From: Labilithrix luteola
Lineage (GTDB): Bacteria; Myxococcota_A; Polyangia; Polyangiales; Polyangiaceae
Assembly: GCF_001263205.1 (NCBI RefSeq)
Contig: NZ_CP012333.1
Location: 7,021,001-7,085,000 of the forward strand
Length of the DNA: 64,000 bases
Direction of reading: 5' to 3'
Shown here piece after piece: positions 49,218-58,131 of the stretch. The notes beneath the pieces are model-generated. The model was not told the origin of the DNA and did no database searches. It saw nothing but the letters and a program-made list of their open reading frames with translations. Position 1 is the stretch's first letter. The number at the start of each line of letters is the position of its first letter. A program made the translations under genes and the position numbers.

Positions 49218-49613
49218 CTACGGCAGACGTGCGGTGCACCTGATCTCGGCGAAGAGGCCCGGCATCGCGAGGGCGGTGACACCGAGCGCCGTCCACGCCG
49301 GGTAGCGCTCGGCGTTCGTGACGTAGCGATCGCGTACTTGGATGAAGAGCCCGAGATCGCGCATGTCGGTGTGGTAGCTCACCATGTCGACGACGTCGTC
49401 CATGGTGGCGCCCGCCGCGGCGAGCACCTTCTTCAGGTTCTCGAAGGCCTGCGTGAACTGTGCTTCTTTGCCTTCGATGACGTTCAGGTCTTCGTCGCGA
49501 CCCACCTGGCCTGCGAGGAACAGGAGGTCTCCCGATCTCACTGCCGGCGAGTAGCGGAACTTCTCGTGGAGATTCTTCATGCCTGCGGGAACGACGGACA
49601 CTCGATTCTGCAT
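49218..49613 (-). CDS. RidA/YjgF family protein
   Basis: A trimeric small enzyme family that hydrolyses reactive enamine/imine intermediates. Segments fit: YSPAVRSGDLLFLAGQVGRDED, QAFENLKKVLAAAGATMDDVVDMVSYHTDM, YPAWTALGVTALAMPGLFAEIRCTARLP. The Arg in EIRC that binds carboxylate substrates in RidA is present. ATG 49613 is preferred over an in-frame start at 49649. It is divergent from a LysR-type regulator, which probably controls it. Confidence 0.88.
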   Translation of the reverse strand: MQNRVSVVPAGMKNLHEKFRYSPAVRSGDLLFLAGQVGRDEDLNVIEGKEAQFTQAFENLKKVLAAAGATMDDVVDMVSYHTDMRDLGLFIQVRDRYVTNAERYPAWTALGVTALAMPGLFAEIRCTARLP

Positions 49614-49636
49614 GAGAGGTTCATCGCGCGCGCTGG

Positions 49637-49676
49637 TCGATTCGTCCAATCGATTGCTAGAATCGGATCGATTCGT
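49637..49676. promoter_or_regulatory. Likely LysR operator between ridA-like and lysR-like genes
   Basis: TCGATTCG occurs twice in direct orientation (49637-49644, 49668-49675), CGATTC pairs with GAATCG (49638-49643, 49660-49665), and AATCGATT (49648-49655) is a perfect palindrome. Dense dyads in the short divergent gap are what a LysR site should look like. Confidence 0.55.
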
Positions 49677-50594
49677 ATGGTGAATCTATCATCCGTCGAT
49701 CTCAATCTCCTCGTCACGCTCGAGGCGCTCCTCGCCGAGGCTCACGTGGGGCGCGCGGCGCGTCGTATCGGGCGTTCGCAGCCGGCCGTCAGCCATTCGC
49801 TCCTGCGTCTGCGCGAGCTCTTGGGCGACGCGCTCCTCGTCCGCGTCGGCACGCGGATGGAGCTCACGCCGCGGGCGCTCCGCCTTCGCCAGTCGTTGCC
49901 CGAAGCGCTCGAGCGCGTTCGGACGCTGCTCGCGCCCGAGTCGTTCGTGCCGAAGACGAGCACGCGGCGATTCCAAGTCGTGATTCACGATCACCTCGCG
50001 GATCTCGTCGTGCCCGCCATCGTGCGGCGAATGAGCGTCGAAGCGCCGCGCGCGCGGCTCGAGGTGCTGCCGTGGGAGAGCCCGTTCGCGATGACCGCGG
50101 AGCGCTTGCGCTCGCTCGATCTCTTCACGTCGTGCGAGGCGGTCGATCTCCAGGGGTTCGAGCGCCAAGCTCTCTTCGGCGATCGCGACGTCCTGGTCGT
50201 TCGTCGCGATCATCCACGGCTGAAGCGGCTCGGAACGCTTCGCGCGTTCGCCGAGGCGCGCCACATCGCCGTGACGCGCGATCCTTTGGATACGTGGCTG
50301 GCGACGAAGGGCGTCGAGCGCCAAATCGGTCTTACCGTGCCGAGCTATTTGCAAGCACTGCATGCGGCGGCGGCGAGCGACCTCGTCGCGTTCGTGCCGC
50401 GGCGCCTCGCCGAGGCGTTGGCCGCGCCGCTCGCGCTCGTGACCGCGAAGCCGCCGCTCGATCAGGGGCCCTACGAGGAATTCTTGTTCTATCCGCGGCG
50501 GCGCGAAGACGACGAAGCCGCCCGATGGCTCCGGGAGATCGTCGTCGCGGTCGGGAAGGACGTTACGACACGATCTCGACGAAGCCCTCGGTGA
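49677..50594 (+). CDS. LysR-type transcriptional regulator
   Basis: Residues 1-65 are the winged HTH (LSSVDLNLLVTLEALLAEAHVGRAARRIGRSQPAVSHSLLRLRELLGDALLVRVG), and 90-290 the periplasmic-binding-like effector domain (RRFQVVIHDHLADLVVPAIV, ALFGDRDVLVVRRDHP, VPSYLQALHAAAASDLVAFVPRRLAEAL). The ATG at 49677 starts the HTH; an upstream extension of the frame only shadows the divergent gene. LysR proteins typically act on the divergent neighbour, here the RidA-like gene. The inducer cannot be read from the sequence. Confidence 0.95.
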   Translation: MVNLSSVDLNLLVTLEALLAEAHVGRAARRIGRSQPAVSHSLLRLRELLGDALLVRVGTRMELTPRALRLRQSLPEALERVRTLLAPESFVPKTSTRRFQVVIHDHLADLVVPAIVRRMSVEAPRARLEVLPWESPFAMTAERLRSLDLFTSCEAVDLQGFERQALFGDRDVLVVRRDHPRLKRLGTLRAFAEARHIAVTRDPLDTWLATKGVERQIGLTVPSYLQALHAAAASDLVAFVPRRLAEALAAPLALVTAKPPLDQGPYEEFLFYPRRREDDEAARWLREIVVAVGKDVTTRSRRSPR

Positions 50595-50633
50595 GGCTGG
50601 CGAGGCCTCTCATCGCTCCAGAGGCGCGAGGCC

Positions 50634-51374
50634 TCACGGATCGACGAGGCTTCGCATTCGCGGGGTCACGGTGTGCGTCGGATAGCGCTCGACGAACTGA
50701 GCCGCGTGCGCCCGCGCCTCGTCGGGGTGACCGCTCTGCCGGAGCGCGTCGATCAGGATCGCTTCGCGCTCCGGATACAACCTACCGCGCGGAAACTCGG
50801 CGTGGCCCGCGCGCGCGAGCTCGACGGCGGCCGCGGCGTCGGTCACAGCGACGCGACGGAGCTCGACGAGCTGCATGACCTCGCGCTCGCTCACGCTGCG
50901 GGTCGGGCTCGGCGACGGCGTCGTGGCGCGCGCCACCGGGCGGGGCGGGGCGGTGACGCTGGAGCGCGCCACCGGCAAGGCGTCGACGGAGATCGCCGAC
51001 GCGCCCTCGCTACGCGGCGCTTCGGGGGGTGGGATCGTCGGGGCGACCCGCGCGCCCTCGTGCGCGGATGGCGCCGTCATCGTGACGGGAGATGCGGGCG
51101 CCGGCGCCTCGCCGCCCCCGTGCGCGCGCCGCGCCTCGAAGGCGTAGAGCCCCGTTCCCGCTGCGGTCACGAGGACGGCCATCGGGATGAGCCTGATGAG
51201 CCGGCCGAGCGGCCACGTCGGGCGGGGCGTCGCCGCGACGGCCCGTTCGAAGCGGGCGAGACCGCGCGCGACGTCGAATGCCGCGGGGTCGTTCGCGCGC
51301 AGTCCGCGAACGACGTCACGGATCTCTTCGTCGACCGCGGAGGGCTCGTCATGAATGGGGTGATGCTCCGTCAT
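50634..51374 (-). CDS. Membrane anti-sigma-like protein, second locus
   Basis: Same architecture as the gene at 23206-23946: a helical N-terminus (VDEEIRDVVRGLRANDPAAFDVARGLARFERAV), one membrane helix (LIRLIPMAVLVTAAGTGLYAF), an Ala/Pro/Thr linker and a C-terminal TPR-like region (EVMQLVELRRVAVTDAAAAVELARAGHAEFPRGRLYPEREAILIDALRQSGHPDEARAHAAQFVERYP). No zinc-binding Cys motif. ATG 51374 overlaps the sigma stop (ATGA) and has AGGAGAAG before it. Anti-sigma function is inferred from position and layout. Confidence 0.8.
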   Translation of the reverse strand: MTEHHPIHDEPSAVDEEIRDVVRGLRANDPAAFDVARGLARFERAVAATPRPTWPLGRLIRLIPMAVLVTAAGTGLYAFEARRAHGGGEAPAPASPVTMTAPSAHEGARVAPTIPPPEAPRSEGASAISVDALPVARSSVTAPPRPVARATTPSPSPTRSVSEREVMQLVELRRVAVTDAAAAVELARAGHAEFPRGRLYPEREAILIDALRQSGHPDEARAHAAQFVERYPTHTVTPRMRSLVDP

Positions 51375-51928
51375 GGAAGCTTCTCCTTCTTGAGCCGGTT
51401 GTAGGCGTTGATGAACTCGCGCCGTGCGAGCCGGAGGCGGGAGTGGACCGTCCCGATGGGGAGGTCGAAGGCCGCCGCGAGCGCGCCACAAGATTCGTTC
51501 TCGAGCTCGAAGAGGACGAAGAGCGCGCAGAGCTCTGGGGGAAGGCGTTGGAGCGCGCGCTCGGCGAGTCGGATCTTCTCCGTGAGCGCGGCCCGATCCT
51601 CGGGGTTTATCGTGGGGTCGACGATCTCGGTGAGGTCGTCGTTCACGTCGGTCTTGCGTCGCTTGAGAAGGCGTCGCCGGTCGCGCGCGAGCAAAAATGC
51701 GATCTGGGCGAGGTACGTGGTGGCCTTCGCCTCGCGCTCCTCGAAGCCACCGCGGCGGTGGACGATGAGGAAGACCTCCTGGACCATGTCCTCGATCTCG
51801 TCGCGCCCGATGCCAAGGCGACAGAGGAACCGCGCCACGAACGCGGCATGCGCGCGGAACAACGCGGCGGTGTCGTTCACCGCCGGCGCTGCGAATACCC
51901 CCCCGTGGCTCTTGGCTGTCATCATCAT
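51371..51928 (-). CDS. ECF RNA polymerase sigma factor 2
   Basis: Region 2: HAAFVARFLCRLGIGRDEIEDMVQEVFLIVHRRGG and TTYLAQIAFLLARDRRRLLKRR. Region 4: LQRLPPELCALFVLFELENESCGALAAAFDLPIGTVHSRLRLARREFINAYNRL. Like the sigma at 23943-24494, it is followed with an ATGA overlap by a membrane anti-sigma-like gene with a TPR-like end. Unlike it, the gene 10 bases upstream is a barrel-like protein that now has a frameshift. ATGs at 51928, 51925 and 51922 are all possible starts. Confidence 0.92.
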   Translation of the reverse strand: MMMTAKSHGGVFAAPAVNDTAALFRAHAAFVARFLCRLGIGRDEIEDMVQEVFLIVHRRGGFEEREAKATTYLAQIAFLLARDRRRLLKRRKTDVNDDLTEIVDPTINPEDRAALTEKIRLAERALQRLPPELCALFVLFELENESCGALAAAFDLPIGTVHSRLRLARREFINAYNRLKKEKLP

Positions 51929-51937
51929 CGATGCTCG

Positions 51938-52956
51938 TCAGAAACGGAGGAGGGGCCCAGCGGACAAGAGCGCGCCGAGGGCCGGCGTCGTCGCGTGGAG
52001 GATCTCGGAGCGGTCGCGGATCTCGAGCGTCGGCCTCGTGAAGGGGACGAGCACGTCCGCCTCGACGTGGAGCGCGACGTGCCTCGACAGCGCGACCTCG
52101 GCGCGCGCCCCGACCTCGACAGCGAACCACGCTTGCGTCGCCTCCGAGTCCCTCCCGTAACCTCGACCGACCGCCCTCCATGATCCGCCGAGCACTCGGC
52201 TGCAGGCAGCCACGCGCAGTGGCCGCTCCTCGTACGGCGCGAAACACCCCCGAGCGCGACGACGAGGAGGCTCGCATCGACCTCGCCCGGCCCGAGATCG
52301 TAGGGTAACCCGACGAGCCAGTGGCCCGAGGCTCCGAAGGACCAGCGACGGCCGACGTAGAGCCCGACGTCGAGAGCCGCGCCCGCGCCAACTCCGGGGG
52401 TCACCCCGACGGCCGCCTCCGCAGCGGCCGCCACGAAGACGTCGAGCGCGGCCGATTCGCGGGGACCAGGGGCCTTCGTGCTTCGGGCCGGCGGCCGGTT
52501 CCCAAGCGGGGCCGTCGTACCCTCGGCTGGAGCGACGAGCGGCGCGCCGTCGAACGAGGCGGGGGGCGCCGCTTGGACGGCTTCATCGGCCTCGAGCAGG
52601 CGCTCGAGCGCCACGGCGATCGCGACGGCCACGAGACGGATGCGCTCGCCACAGTCGCTTGGGACGTCGTCGAACGAGCGGTCCCCTGCGAGCCGGCCGT
52701 CGCGGTAGACCTCGACCGTCACGTCGTGGCGGCCGTGCTGACCCTGCTGGCTCTCGCGGATGTCGAGCCGGAGGCGCCCGTCACCCGGCTGTGGGGGCCG
52801 CAGGCGTTCGAGCTCGAGCGCGACGGCCGCCGGCTTTAGACACTGCCCTGTCGAGGTGATGGCCACGACGGATCCGCCGGTCGAGGGCTCGCTGGCGTCG
52901 CTCACAGACGACCAGAGCACGGCGAAGGCCGAGGCCAACGCTCCTCGAAGACGCAT
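51938..52956 (-). pseudogene. CPDE-type beta-barrel gene broken by a one-base frameshift
   Basis: The frame from ATG 52956 (signal peptide, then a family N-domain with TGQCLKPAAVALELERL, GRHDVTVEVYRDG and CGERIRLVAVAIAVALE, and a Pro/Ala linker) continues with barrel-like strands to VVALGG. After a run of five C on the + strand (52247-52251) the reading continues sensibly only in another frame: CFAPYEERPLRVAACSRVLGG and onward to a barrel end LGALLSAGPLLRF at 51938. One extra base in the run would restore a single protein of about 340 residues, related to the gene at 19862-20884. GGAGG lies just before the start. Confidence 0.8.
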
Positions 52957-53140
52957 CTCCTCCGAGACTAGCCGAGCATCGTGGGCGGCCGCCACTGGAC
53001 ACCACCCGCCCGATTCCGCGCATGCCGCTCGGAGACACGTCGACACACCACGTGAATGGAACGAGTGGGCTCGCCCAGCAAAAAAAATCACCTGGTGCCG
53101 AATACGCGAAGTTTGCCGGACGACGTTCCATACATGCTGC

Positions 53141-54340
53141 ATGGTCGTTCGGCCGACGAAGCCCCCGCGCGGCTCGCGGGTTCAAGCGAACTCTGCGAAA
53201 ATTGCGATTGCAAACCTCGCTGCTTGCGCGGCGTTCGGCGCCCTCGTCATCCTGCTGAGCTCGGCGAGCTCCGGATGTAGCTCGCAGCCGAACCTGGTCG
53301 GCGAGACCTTGAACGACGACGCGGGCCCGTCGTTCTCCGGCCAGGAGGGGGGATCCGACGCCGGCGAGATCGCGACCGAGTACTGCCCGACGAGCAAGTG
53401 CGCCGAGCCGTTCACCACGTGTCCGACGTCGACGTTCTCGTGCGACATCGACCTCTCGCGCGACCCGAATAACTGCGGGGCGTGCGGGCAAGCGTGCCCC
53501 GTGGTCGGTGATTCGTTCGGCGCGAAGTTCACCTGCAACCACGGCAAGTGCGTGATGACGTGCAACGCCCAGTTGAACGCCGACTGCGACGGCATCCCCG
53601 ACAACGGGTGCGAGGTGCAGCTCGACACGCCCATGAACTGCGGCGGTTGCGGCATCCGCTGCGCCGACGGGGAGCCCTGCAAGGGCGGCAAGTGCGGGTG
53701 CCCCCCGCCACTCAAGAATTGCGGCGGCTCCTGCGTGGACACGACGAGCGATGACTACAACTGCGGGAAGTGCGGCGAGACCTGCACGCTCAGCGGGGGG
53801 CCGCCGGAGGCCTACTACGGATGTGTCAACAGTCAGTGTGATCAGATCAAGTGTCAGGCTCGCAAGCTGGATTGCGACCATGACCTGAAGTTGCCTGACT
53901 CGAACGGCTGCGAGATCTCGACGGACCATCCAGACGACGCGAACTGCGGTGGGTGCGGGATCGCCTGCCCTGCGGGAGTCCATTGCACTTTCCAGACGGC
54001 CGAGATGGCGTATTCCTGCGGCTGCCCCCCCGGAATGCAGGACTGCACGGGGACGTGCGTCGACGTCGCGAGCGAACTCGAGAATTGCGGCGCCTGCGGT
54101 CGCCAATGCGCGCCGCTCAATCTTCCTTTCACCGGTCAGATGTGCAACGGCGGTGAGTGTGACTTCTTCTGTCAAGACGGTCACGCCGACTGCAACGACA
54201 GCGCAGACGACGGATGCGAGACCTCGCTCCTCTCCGATCCTCGTAACTGCGGAGGCTGCGGCATCTCTTGCGATCTCGCTGTCGGGCAGGCTTGTGTCGG
54301 CGGGCACTGCGCCGTCGAGGCGTGTGGAGGGATCAAGTGA
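53141..54340 (+). CDS. Secreted Cys-repeat protein with six NCGxCGxxC modules
   Basis: A signal peptide with a long n-region ends near SASSGCSS (weak lipobox). The mature protein is built from repeats around NCGACGQAC, NCGGCGIRC, NCGKCGETC, NCGGCGIAC, NCGACGRQC and NCGGCGISC, with CDxDxxDxNGCE-type Asp-rich turns between (CDGIPDNGCE, CDHDLKLPDSNGCE, CNDSADDGCE). The turns suggest calcium binding and the Cys pattern a rigid disulfide rod. Myxobacterial members of this family are often misannotated as tryptophan synthase. First gene of a five-gene operon; the stop overlaps the next start (GTGA). Confidence 0.85.
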   Translation: MVVRPTKPPRGSRVQANSAKIAIANLAACAAFGALVILLSSASSGCSSQPNLVGETLNDDAGPSFSGQEGGSDAGEIATEYCPTSKCAEPFTTCPTSTFSCDIDLSRDPNNCGACGQACPVVGDSFGAKFTCNHGKCVMTCNAQLNADCDGIPDNGCEVQLDTPMNCGGCGIRCADGEPCKGGKCGCPPPLKNCGGSCVDTTSDDYNCGKCGETCTLSGGPPEAYYGCVNSQCDQIKCQARKLDCDHDLKLPDSNGCEISTDHPDDANCGGCGIACPAGVHCTFQTAEMAYSCGCPPGMQDCTGTCVDVASELENCGACGRQCAPLNLPFTGQMCNGGECDFFCQDGHADCNDSADDGCETSLLSDPRNCGGCGISCDLAVGQACVGGHCAVEACGGIK

Positions 54341-55503
54341 ACCGTCGCAGTCTCGGCAGAGAAGTCATGGCGCTCTTCGTGCTCGTCCCGGTCGTCACGA
54401 CCGCGTACCTCGTCGGGTGCAGCACGGGCGAGGCAGACCCGGACCCCGTCGTGAAGGACGCCGGCCCTGCGCTGTCCGCGGACGCCGAAGCGGACGCCGA
54501 TGATGCCGCGGATGCCGCCGAAGCTGGGCCCTGCACCGATTGCGAGTTCTACCCAGCGGAGTGCGGCGAAGGTCTGTTCTGTACCGTCTCTGCTCCGCTC
54601 AAGACGGGGGCGCGGCTCCGGAGCATCGCCGGGACGTCGGCGTCGAGCGTCTGGGCCGTCGGGACGAAGGGCACCGTGCTCCACTTCGACGGCGCTTCGT
54701 GGCAGGAAGCGGCCCTGGGCGTCCTCGACACGTTCAGCAGCGTGATCGCGCTCTCGCCGGAAGAAGCGTGGACGGCTTCGACGTTCCGCTCGGTCTACGT
54801 GCACATGCCGGCGGGAGACGGCGGCGCCGAGGGCTGGCAGCCGCTCTCCACCACCGAGGTCGGAGGCGGGTGGCCCTTTTACCAAGGCGTCGTCGCGGGG
54901 GCGTACCCCACGGGCGGTCCGGCGTGGTTCGCAGTGCAAGACAGCCGGAGGAGTGTCGCGCTCACGCGGGCGCAGCGCACGGAGGACGGCATCGAGACGA
55001 CGCTGATCGCGTCGGTCCCGGTCCTGAGCAGCGTCTTGGCGATCCACGCCGTGTCGAAGGACGAGGTCTGGGCGGTCGGCGGTGTCGGCAGAGCGATCCG
55101 CGTCAGCGACGGCTCCGGGGACGCGCCGGTGCTGCAATCCTTCAACACCCAGACGCTCGCGACGCTCCACGGCGTCTGGGCGAGCGGCTCTGACGACGTC
55201 TGGGCGGTCGGGAGCGAGGGGACCGTCCGTCGGTTCCGCGGCTCCGGCGTGCTCTTCGACTCCGCGCCCGACGTGCCTACGGACGTGACGCTCCGCGCGA
55301 TCACCGGCACGGCTCCCGACGACGTCTGGGCAGTCGGCGACGGCGCCGTCGTCCTCCACTTCGACGGCGTGAAATGGACGCGAATCGCGATCGCCGGTCT
55401 CGGCGCGCGACGGCCCGATCTGCACGCCGTCTTCTGCGCAGAGCGAGGTCGAGTCTGGGTGGCCGGCGACGGCGTCCTTCTCTCGCTCGGAAAGACGATC
55501 TGA
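54337..55503 (+). CDS. Lipoprotein beta-propeller with VWAVG repeats
   Basis: GTG 54337 overlaps the upstream stop and has GGAGGG at 54326-54331, an ideal ribosome-binding site. The signal peptide ends in TAYLVGC (lipobox LVGC). A Cys pair-rich linker (CTDCEFYPAECGEGLFC) precedes repeated units: SVWAVGTKGTVLHFDG, EVWAVGGVGRAIRVSDG, DVWAVGSEGTVRRFRG, DVWAVGDGAVVLHFDG and RVWVAGDGVLL, enough for a propeller of about six blades. Binding partner unknown. The fragment at 48686-49003 belongs to the same family. Confidence 0.87.
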   Translation: MNRRSLGREVMALFVLVPVVTTAYLVGCSTGEADPDPVVKDAGPALSADAEADADDAADAAEAGPCTDCEFYPAECGEGLFCTVSAPLKTGARLRSIAGTSASSVWAVGTKGTVLHFDGASWQEAALGVLDTFSSVIALSPEEAWTASTFRSVYVHMPAGDGGAEGWQPLSTTEVGGGWPFYQGVVAGAYPTGGPAWFAVQDSRRSVALTRAQRTEDGIETTLIASVPVLSSVLAIHAVSKDEVWAVGGVGRAIRVSDGSGDAPVLQSFNTQTLATLHGVWASGSDDVWAVGSEGTVRRFRGSGVLFDSAPDVPTDVTLRAITGTAPDDVWAVGDGAVVLHFDGVKWTRIAIAGLGARRPDLHAVFCAERGRVWVAGDGVLLSLGKTI

Positions 55504-55511
55504 GGGGCTTC

Positions 55512-56735
55512 ATGCGTTATCGAAGGCAACGAATCTTCATCGGCACGCTCCTCACCGCGGCCGCCGCGGCGGCGGGCGTGGCCGCATGTGCAAGCAACGA
55601 GGACGTCGATCCCGGGGCGGGCCCGCCGGACACCGGCAGCGACACCGACGCGAGCGTGCCGGGCTCGGACGCGGGGCGCGACTCGAGTGTCCTCGACTCC
55701 GGCGACGGCGCACTCCCGTGCAGCACGACCGGGTGGTGCACGACGCGCACCACGGACCCGGCGACGCGCTTCGACGATCTGTGGCCGCTCGAAGGCGCAG
55801 CGTTCGCGGCCGACCGCACGGCGGGCCTCCTCGCCTTCGAGGGCGAGCGATGGAGCTTCATCCACGAGGGGGTCTCTGGTCTCGGCGTCGTCTGGGCGGC
55901 GGGGCGAGACGAGGTCTGGGCGGGGGGTGAGCAGGGCCAAGTGGTCCACGGCACGAGGTCCGGTGGCGCGTGGAGCTTCACCACCGAGGCCGTGTCGAAC
56001 GACGAGCCAATCCTCTCGATCTGGGGAGCAGGGGCAGATGTCTTCGCCGCTTCGGCGCATCGCATCCACCGACGCGCAGCCGGGGCCGCGGAATGGAAGA
56101 CGCTGCACGAAGAGACCGATTGGTCCTCGCCGGAGTGTGGGGACAAGATCTTCTCCTTCACCACGATCGCCGGGACGAGCGGCGACGACGTTTGGTTCAG
56201 CGGCGTGCGAGGAGGCGACCAGACCTGGAGCCAGGATTCCTTCTGCGGGTACCTCGCCCGCCTCGTCGGCGATCGCTACGTCGTCCTCGCCGACTGCACG
56301 TTCGAGTACTCCGATAACGTCGGCATGTGCGTCAGCAGCCCGGGCGCGAACGCGACGCTCGCGTGGTTCGACCAAGCCTACGTGCTCGGCGAGGGCACGC
56401 TCGCCACCGCTTGGACCCGGGGCGGAACCTGGCTCGAAGCCTCGCACGACGGTGACGGCGGCGTCGCTCTCGGCGAGGTCCTCGAGGCCCGGGCGCTCAT
56501 GGGCTCGCGGGTCTGGGGGCCTTCCCAGAACGAGATTTATGCCGTCCGAACGCAGTCGGGCGTCGAGGTCCTCTACCACAACGAGGACATTCGAAAAGAC
56601 GGCGGCGCGTTCGCGATCGCGAGCATCGCGCTCCACGGTATTCCCCTCGTTGCCGACCTGAAGCTCCGCGGACGCTCGGCGACCGACATTTGGCTCTTCG
56701 GAGGATCGTATGCGCTCCACAAGATCGGTCCCTGA
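55512..56735 (+). CDS. Lipoprotein related to the VWAVG propeller family
   Basis: GAGGGG (55502-55507) precedes ATG 55512. A signal peptide ends in GVAACAS (lipobox VAAC), with an Asp/Ser/Gly tether and a Cys-pair motif (CSTTGWC) as in the neighbour. Strand units recur (GLGVVWAAGRDEVWAGGEQGQVVHGT, PILSIWGAGADVFAASAHRIHR, DDVWFSGVRGGD, SRVWGPSQNEIYAVRTQSG, TDIWLFGGSYALHKIG), giving a propeller in which the motif is less regular. It starts 8 bases after the previous stop and ends overlapping the next gene by 26 bases. Confidence 0.85.
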   Translation: MRYRRQRIFIGTLLTAAAAAAGVAACASNEDVDPGAGPPDTGSDTDASVPGSDAGRDSSVLDSGDGALPCSTTGWCTTRTTDPATRFDDLWPLEGAAFAADRTAGLLAFEGERWSFIHEGVSGLGVVWAAGRDEVWAGGEQGQVVHGTRSGGAWSFTTEAVSNDEPILSIWGAGADVFAASAHRIHRRAAGAAEWKTLHEETDWSSPECGDKIFSFTTIAGTSGDDVWFSGVRGGDQTWSQDSFCGYLARLVGDRYVVLADCTFEYSDNVGMCVSSPGANATLAWFDQAYVLGEGTLATAWTRGGTWLEASHDGDGGVALGEVLEARALMGSRVWGPSQNEIYAVRTQSGVEVLYHNEDIRKDGGAFAIASIALHGIPLVADLKLRGRSATDIWLFGGSYALHKIGP

Positions 56736-58131
56736 CCGCGCCGTCCGCGTTGCCGCCGGCGTCGCTGCGCTGTTCGTCCTGCCGCCGCTGGTCGTTGCCG
56801 TTGCGAGCTGCACGTCGGTCGAGGTGTCCCACACGATTCCCGCCGAAGAAGAGGCCGCGGTGGACTCCGGCGCCGAGGTCGAGGCTTCGCCCGAAGCCGG
56901 CGCCAGCGACGCCGACGGCGACGCGAGGCCGGACCCGTACGCCGACGCCGGACCGCCGAGGCAGGTGCATTGTGCCGTGACCCCGTGCGCGGTCGCGCTG
57001 ACATCGACCTCCGCGGCCGACGTCATCGGGAGCGAGACGGAGTGGTCGCCGGACCTCCTCTTCGACGTCCGTGCAAAGGCGTATTGCGTTCTCCTCGACA
57101 GCGGCCGCGTCGCCTGTTGGGGAACGAACGATCGCGGTGAGCTCGGTCGCGGCCAGGACGCCGGCGTCCGTCCGAGCGGCAAGGCCGACTTCGTCGTCGG
57201 CGTCGATGGGGCCAAGGAAATTACCGAGACGTGCGCAGTCCTCGGCGACGGTAGCGTCACGTGTTGGGGCTTCGGCGATCACCGCAGCGACGGCTCGAAC
57301 GCACCGACGACGCTGCCGCTCCCGCCGGTCAAGACCGTGCGCGTCGGCCACCGCGTAGGCTCGGACTTCGGCTGCGCGATCCTCGCCAGCGACGAGCTCT
57401 CGTGTTGGGGATATGGCCTCGAGCCGCTCGGTCCACAGAGCGCGTACGTCGACGCCGGCGGGACACCCTACGCCGCCGTCGACGCCACCGTCGTCGCGCT
57501 GCCGGCCGGGCCGGCACCCTCCACGCTCGCCGTCGGCGACGCGACGTTCATCCTCCGCTCGGGCGGCGGCGTACTCAGCTGGGGCGATCAGCGGGTGCTC
57601 GGGCGCCCGTCGTCGCTCGCCCTCGATCCGTACCCGACGCCGCTTCGCCTCGACGGTGTCACCGCGATCGACGTCGCCGGGGCCAACGTCTGCGCCGTCG
57701 CGCGAGGCAGAGCCTACTGTTGGGGCTACTACCCCGACCCCGTGACCGACGACAGGATCCCTCCGCCGGTGCGCTCACTGCCGGAGATCGTCAGCGTCCC
57801 CGAGCCGGTGACGCAGATCTCGACGGCGCCCGAGGACTTCGCGAGCGACTACCAGCGTGGCTGCGCCGTCGTGGCGGGCGGTTTGGTCTATTGCTGGGGG
57901 AAGAACGAGCGCGGCCAGGTCGGCGACGGGACGCGGACCTTCGCGCAGGTGCCGGCCAAGGTCGCCGGTCTGCCGGCGCCGGCGGTGTCGGTGCGCGCGC
58001 TCGGAGAGAGCGCCTGCGCCCTGCTCGAAGACGGGAGCATCTATTGCTGGGGAGACGACACCGCCGGCACGCTGGGGCGTGGCGGCATCGGAACGTTCAG
58101 CACCAAACCGGAGCGGGTGACTCTTCCATGA
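56710..58131 (+). CDS. RCC1-repeat lipoprotein
   Basis: The signal peptide ends VAVASCTS (lipobox VASC-like). After an Asp/Ala/Pro tether come at least seven RCC1-type units: CWGTNDRGELGRG, CWGFGDHRSDG, CWGYGLEPLG, SWGDQRVLG, CWGYYPDP, CWGKNERGQVGDG and CWGDDTAGTLGRG, with the CAVLxDG/CALLEDG lead-ins usual between them. This is a seven-bladed propeller; bacterial RCC1 proteins are surface or secreted and bind proteins or glycans. Its start lies 26 bases inside the previous gene. Confidence 0.9.
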   Translation: MRSTRSVPDRAVRVAAGVAALFVLPPLVVAVASCTSVEVSHTIPAEEEAAVDSGAEVEASPEAGASDADGDARPDPYADAGPPRQVHCAVTPCAVALTSTSAADVIGSETEWSPDLLFDVRAKAYCVLLDSGRVACWGTNDRGELGRGQDAGVRPSGKADFVVGVDGAKEITETCAVLGDGSVTCWGFGDHRSDGSNAPTTLPLPPVKTVRVGHRVGSDFGCAILASDELSCWGYGLEPLGPQSAYVDAGGTPYAAVDATVVALPAGPAPSTLAVGDATFILRSGGGVLSWGDQRVLGRPSSLALDPYPTPLRLDGVTAIDVAGANVCAVARGRAYCWGYYPDPVTDDRIPPPVRSLPEIVSVPEPVTQISTAPEDFASDYQRGCAVVAGGLVYCWGKNERGQVGDGTRTFAQVPAKVAGLPAPAVSVRALGESACALLEDGSIYCWGDDTAGTLGRGGIGTFSTKPERVTLP

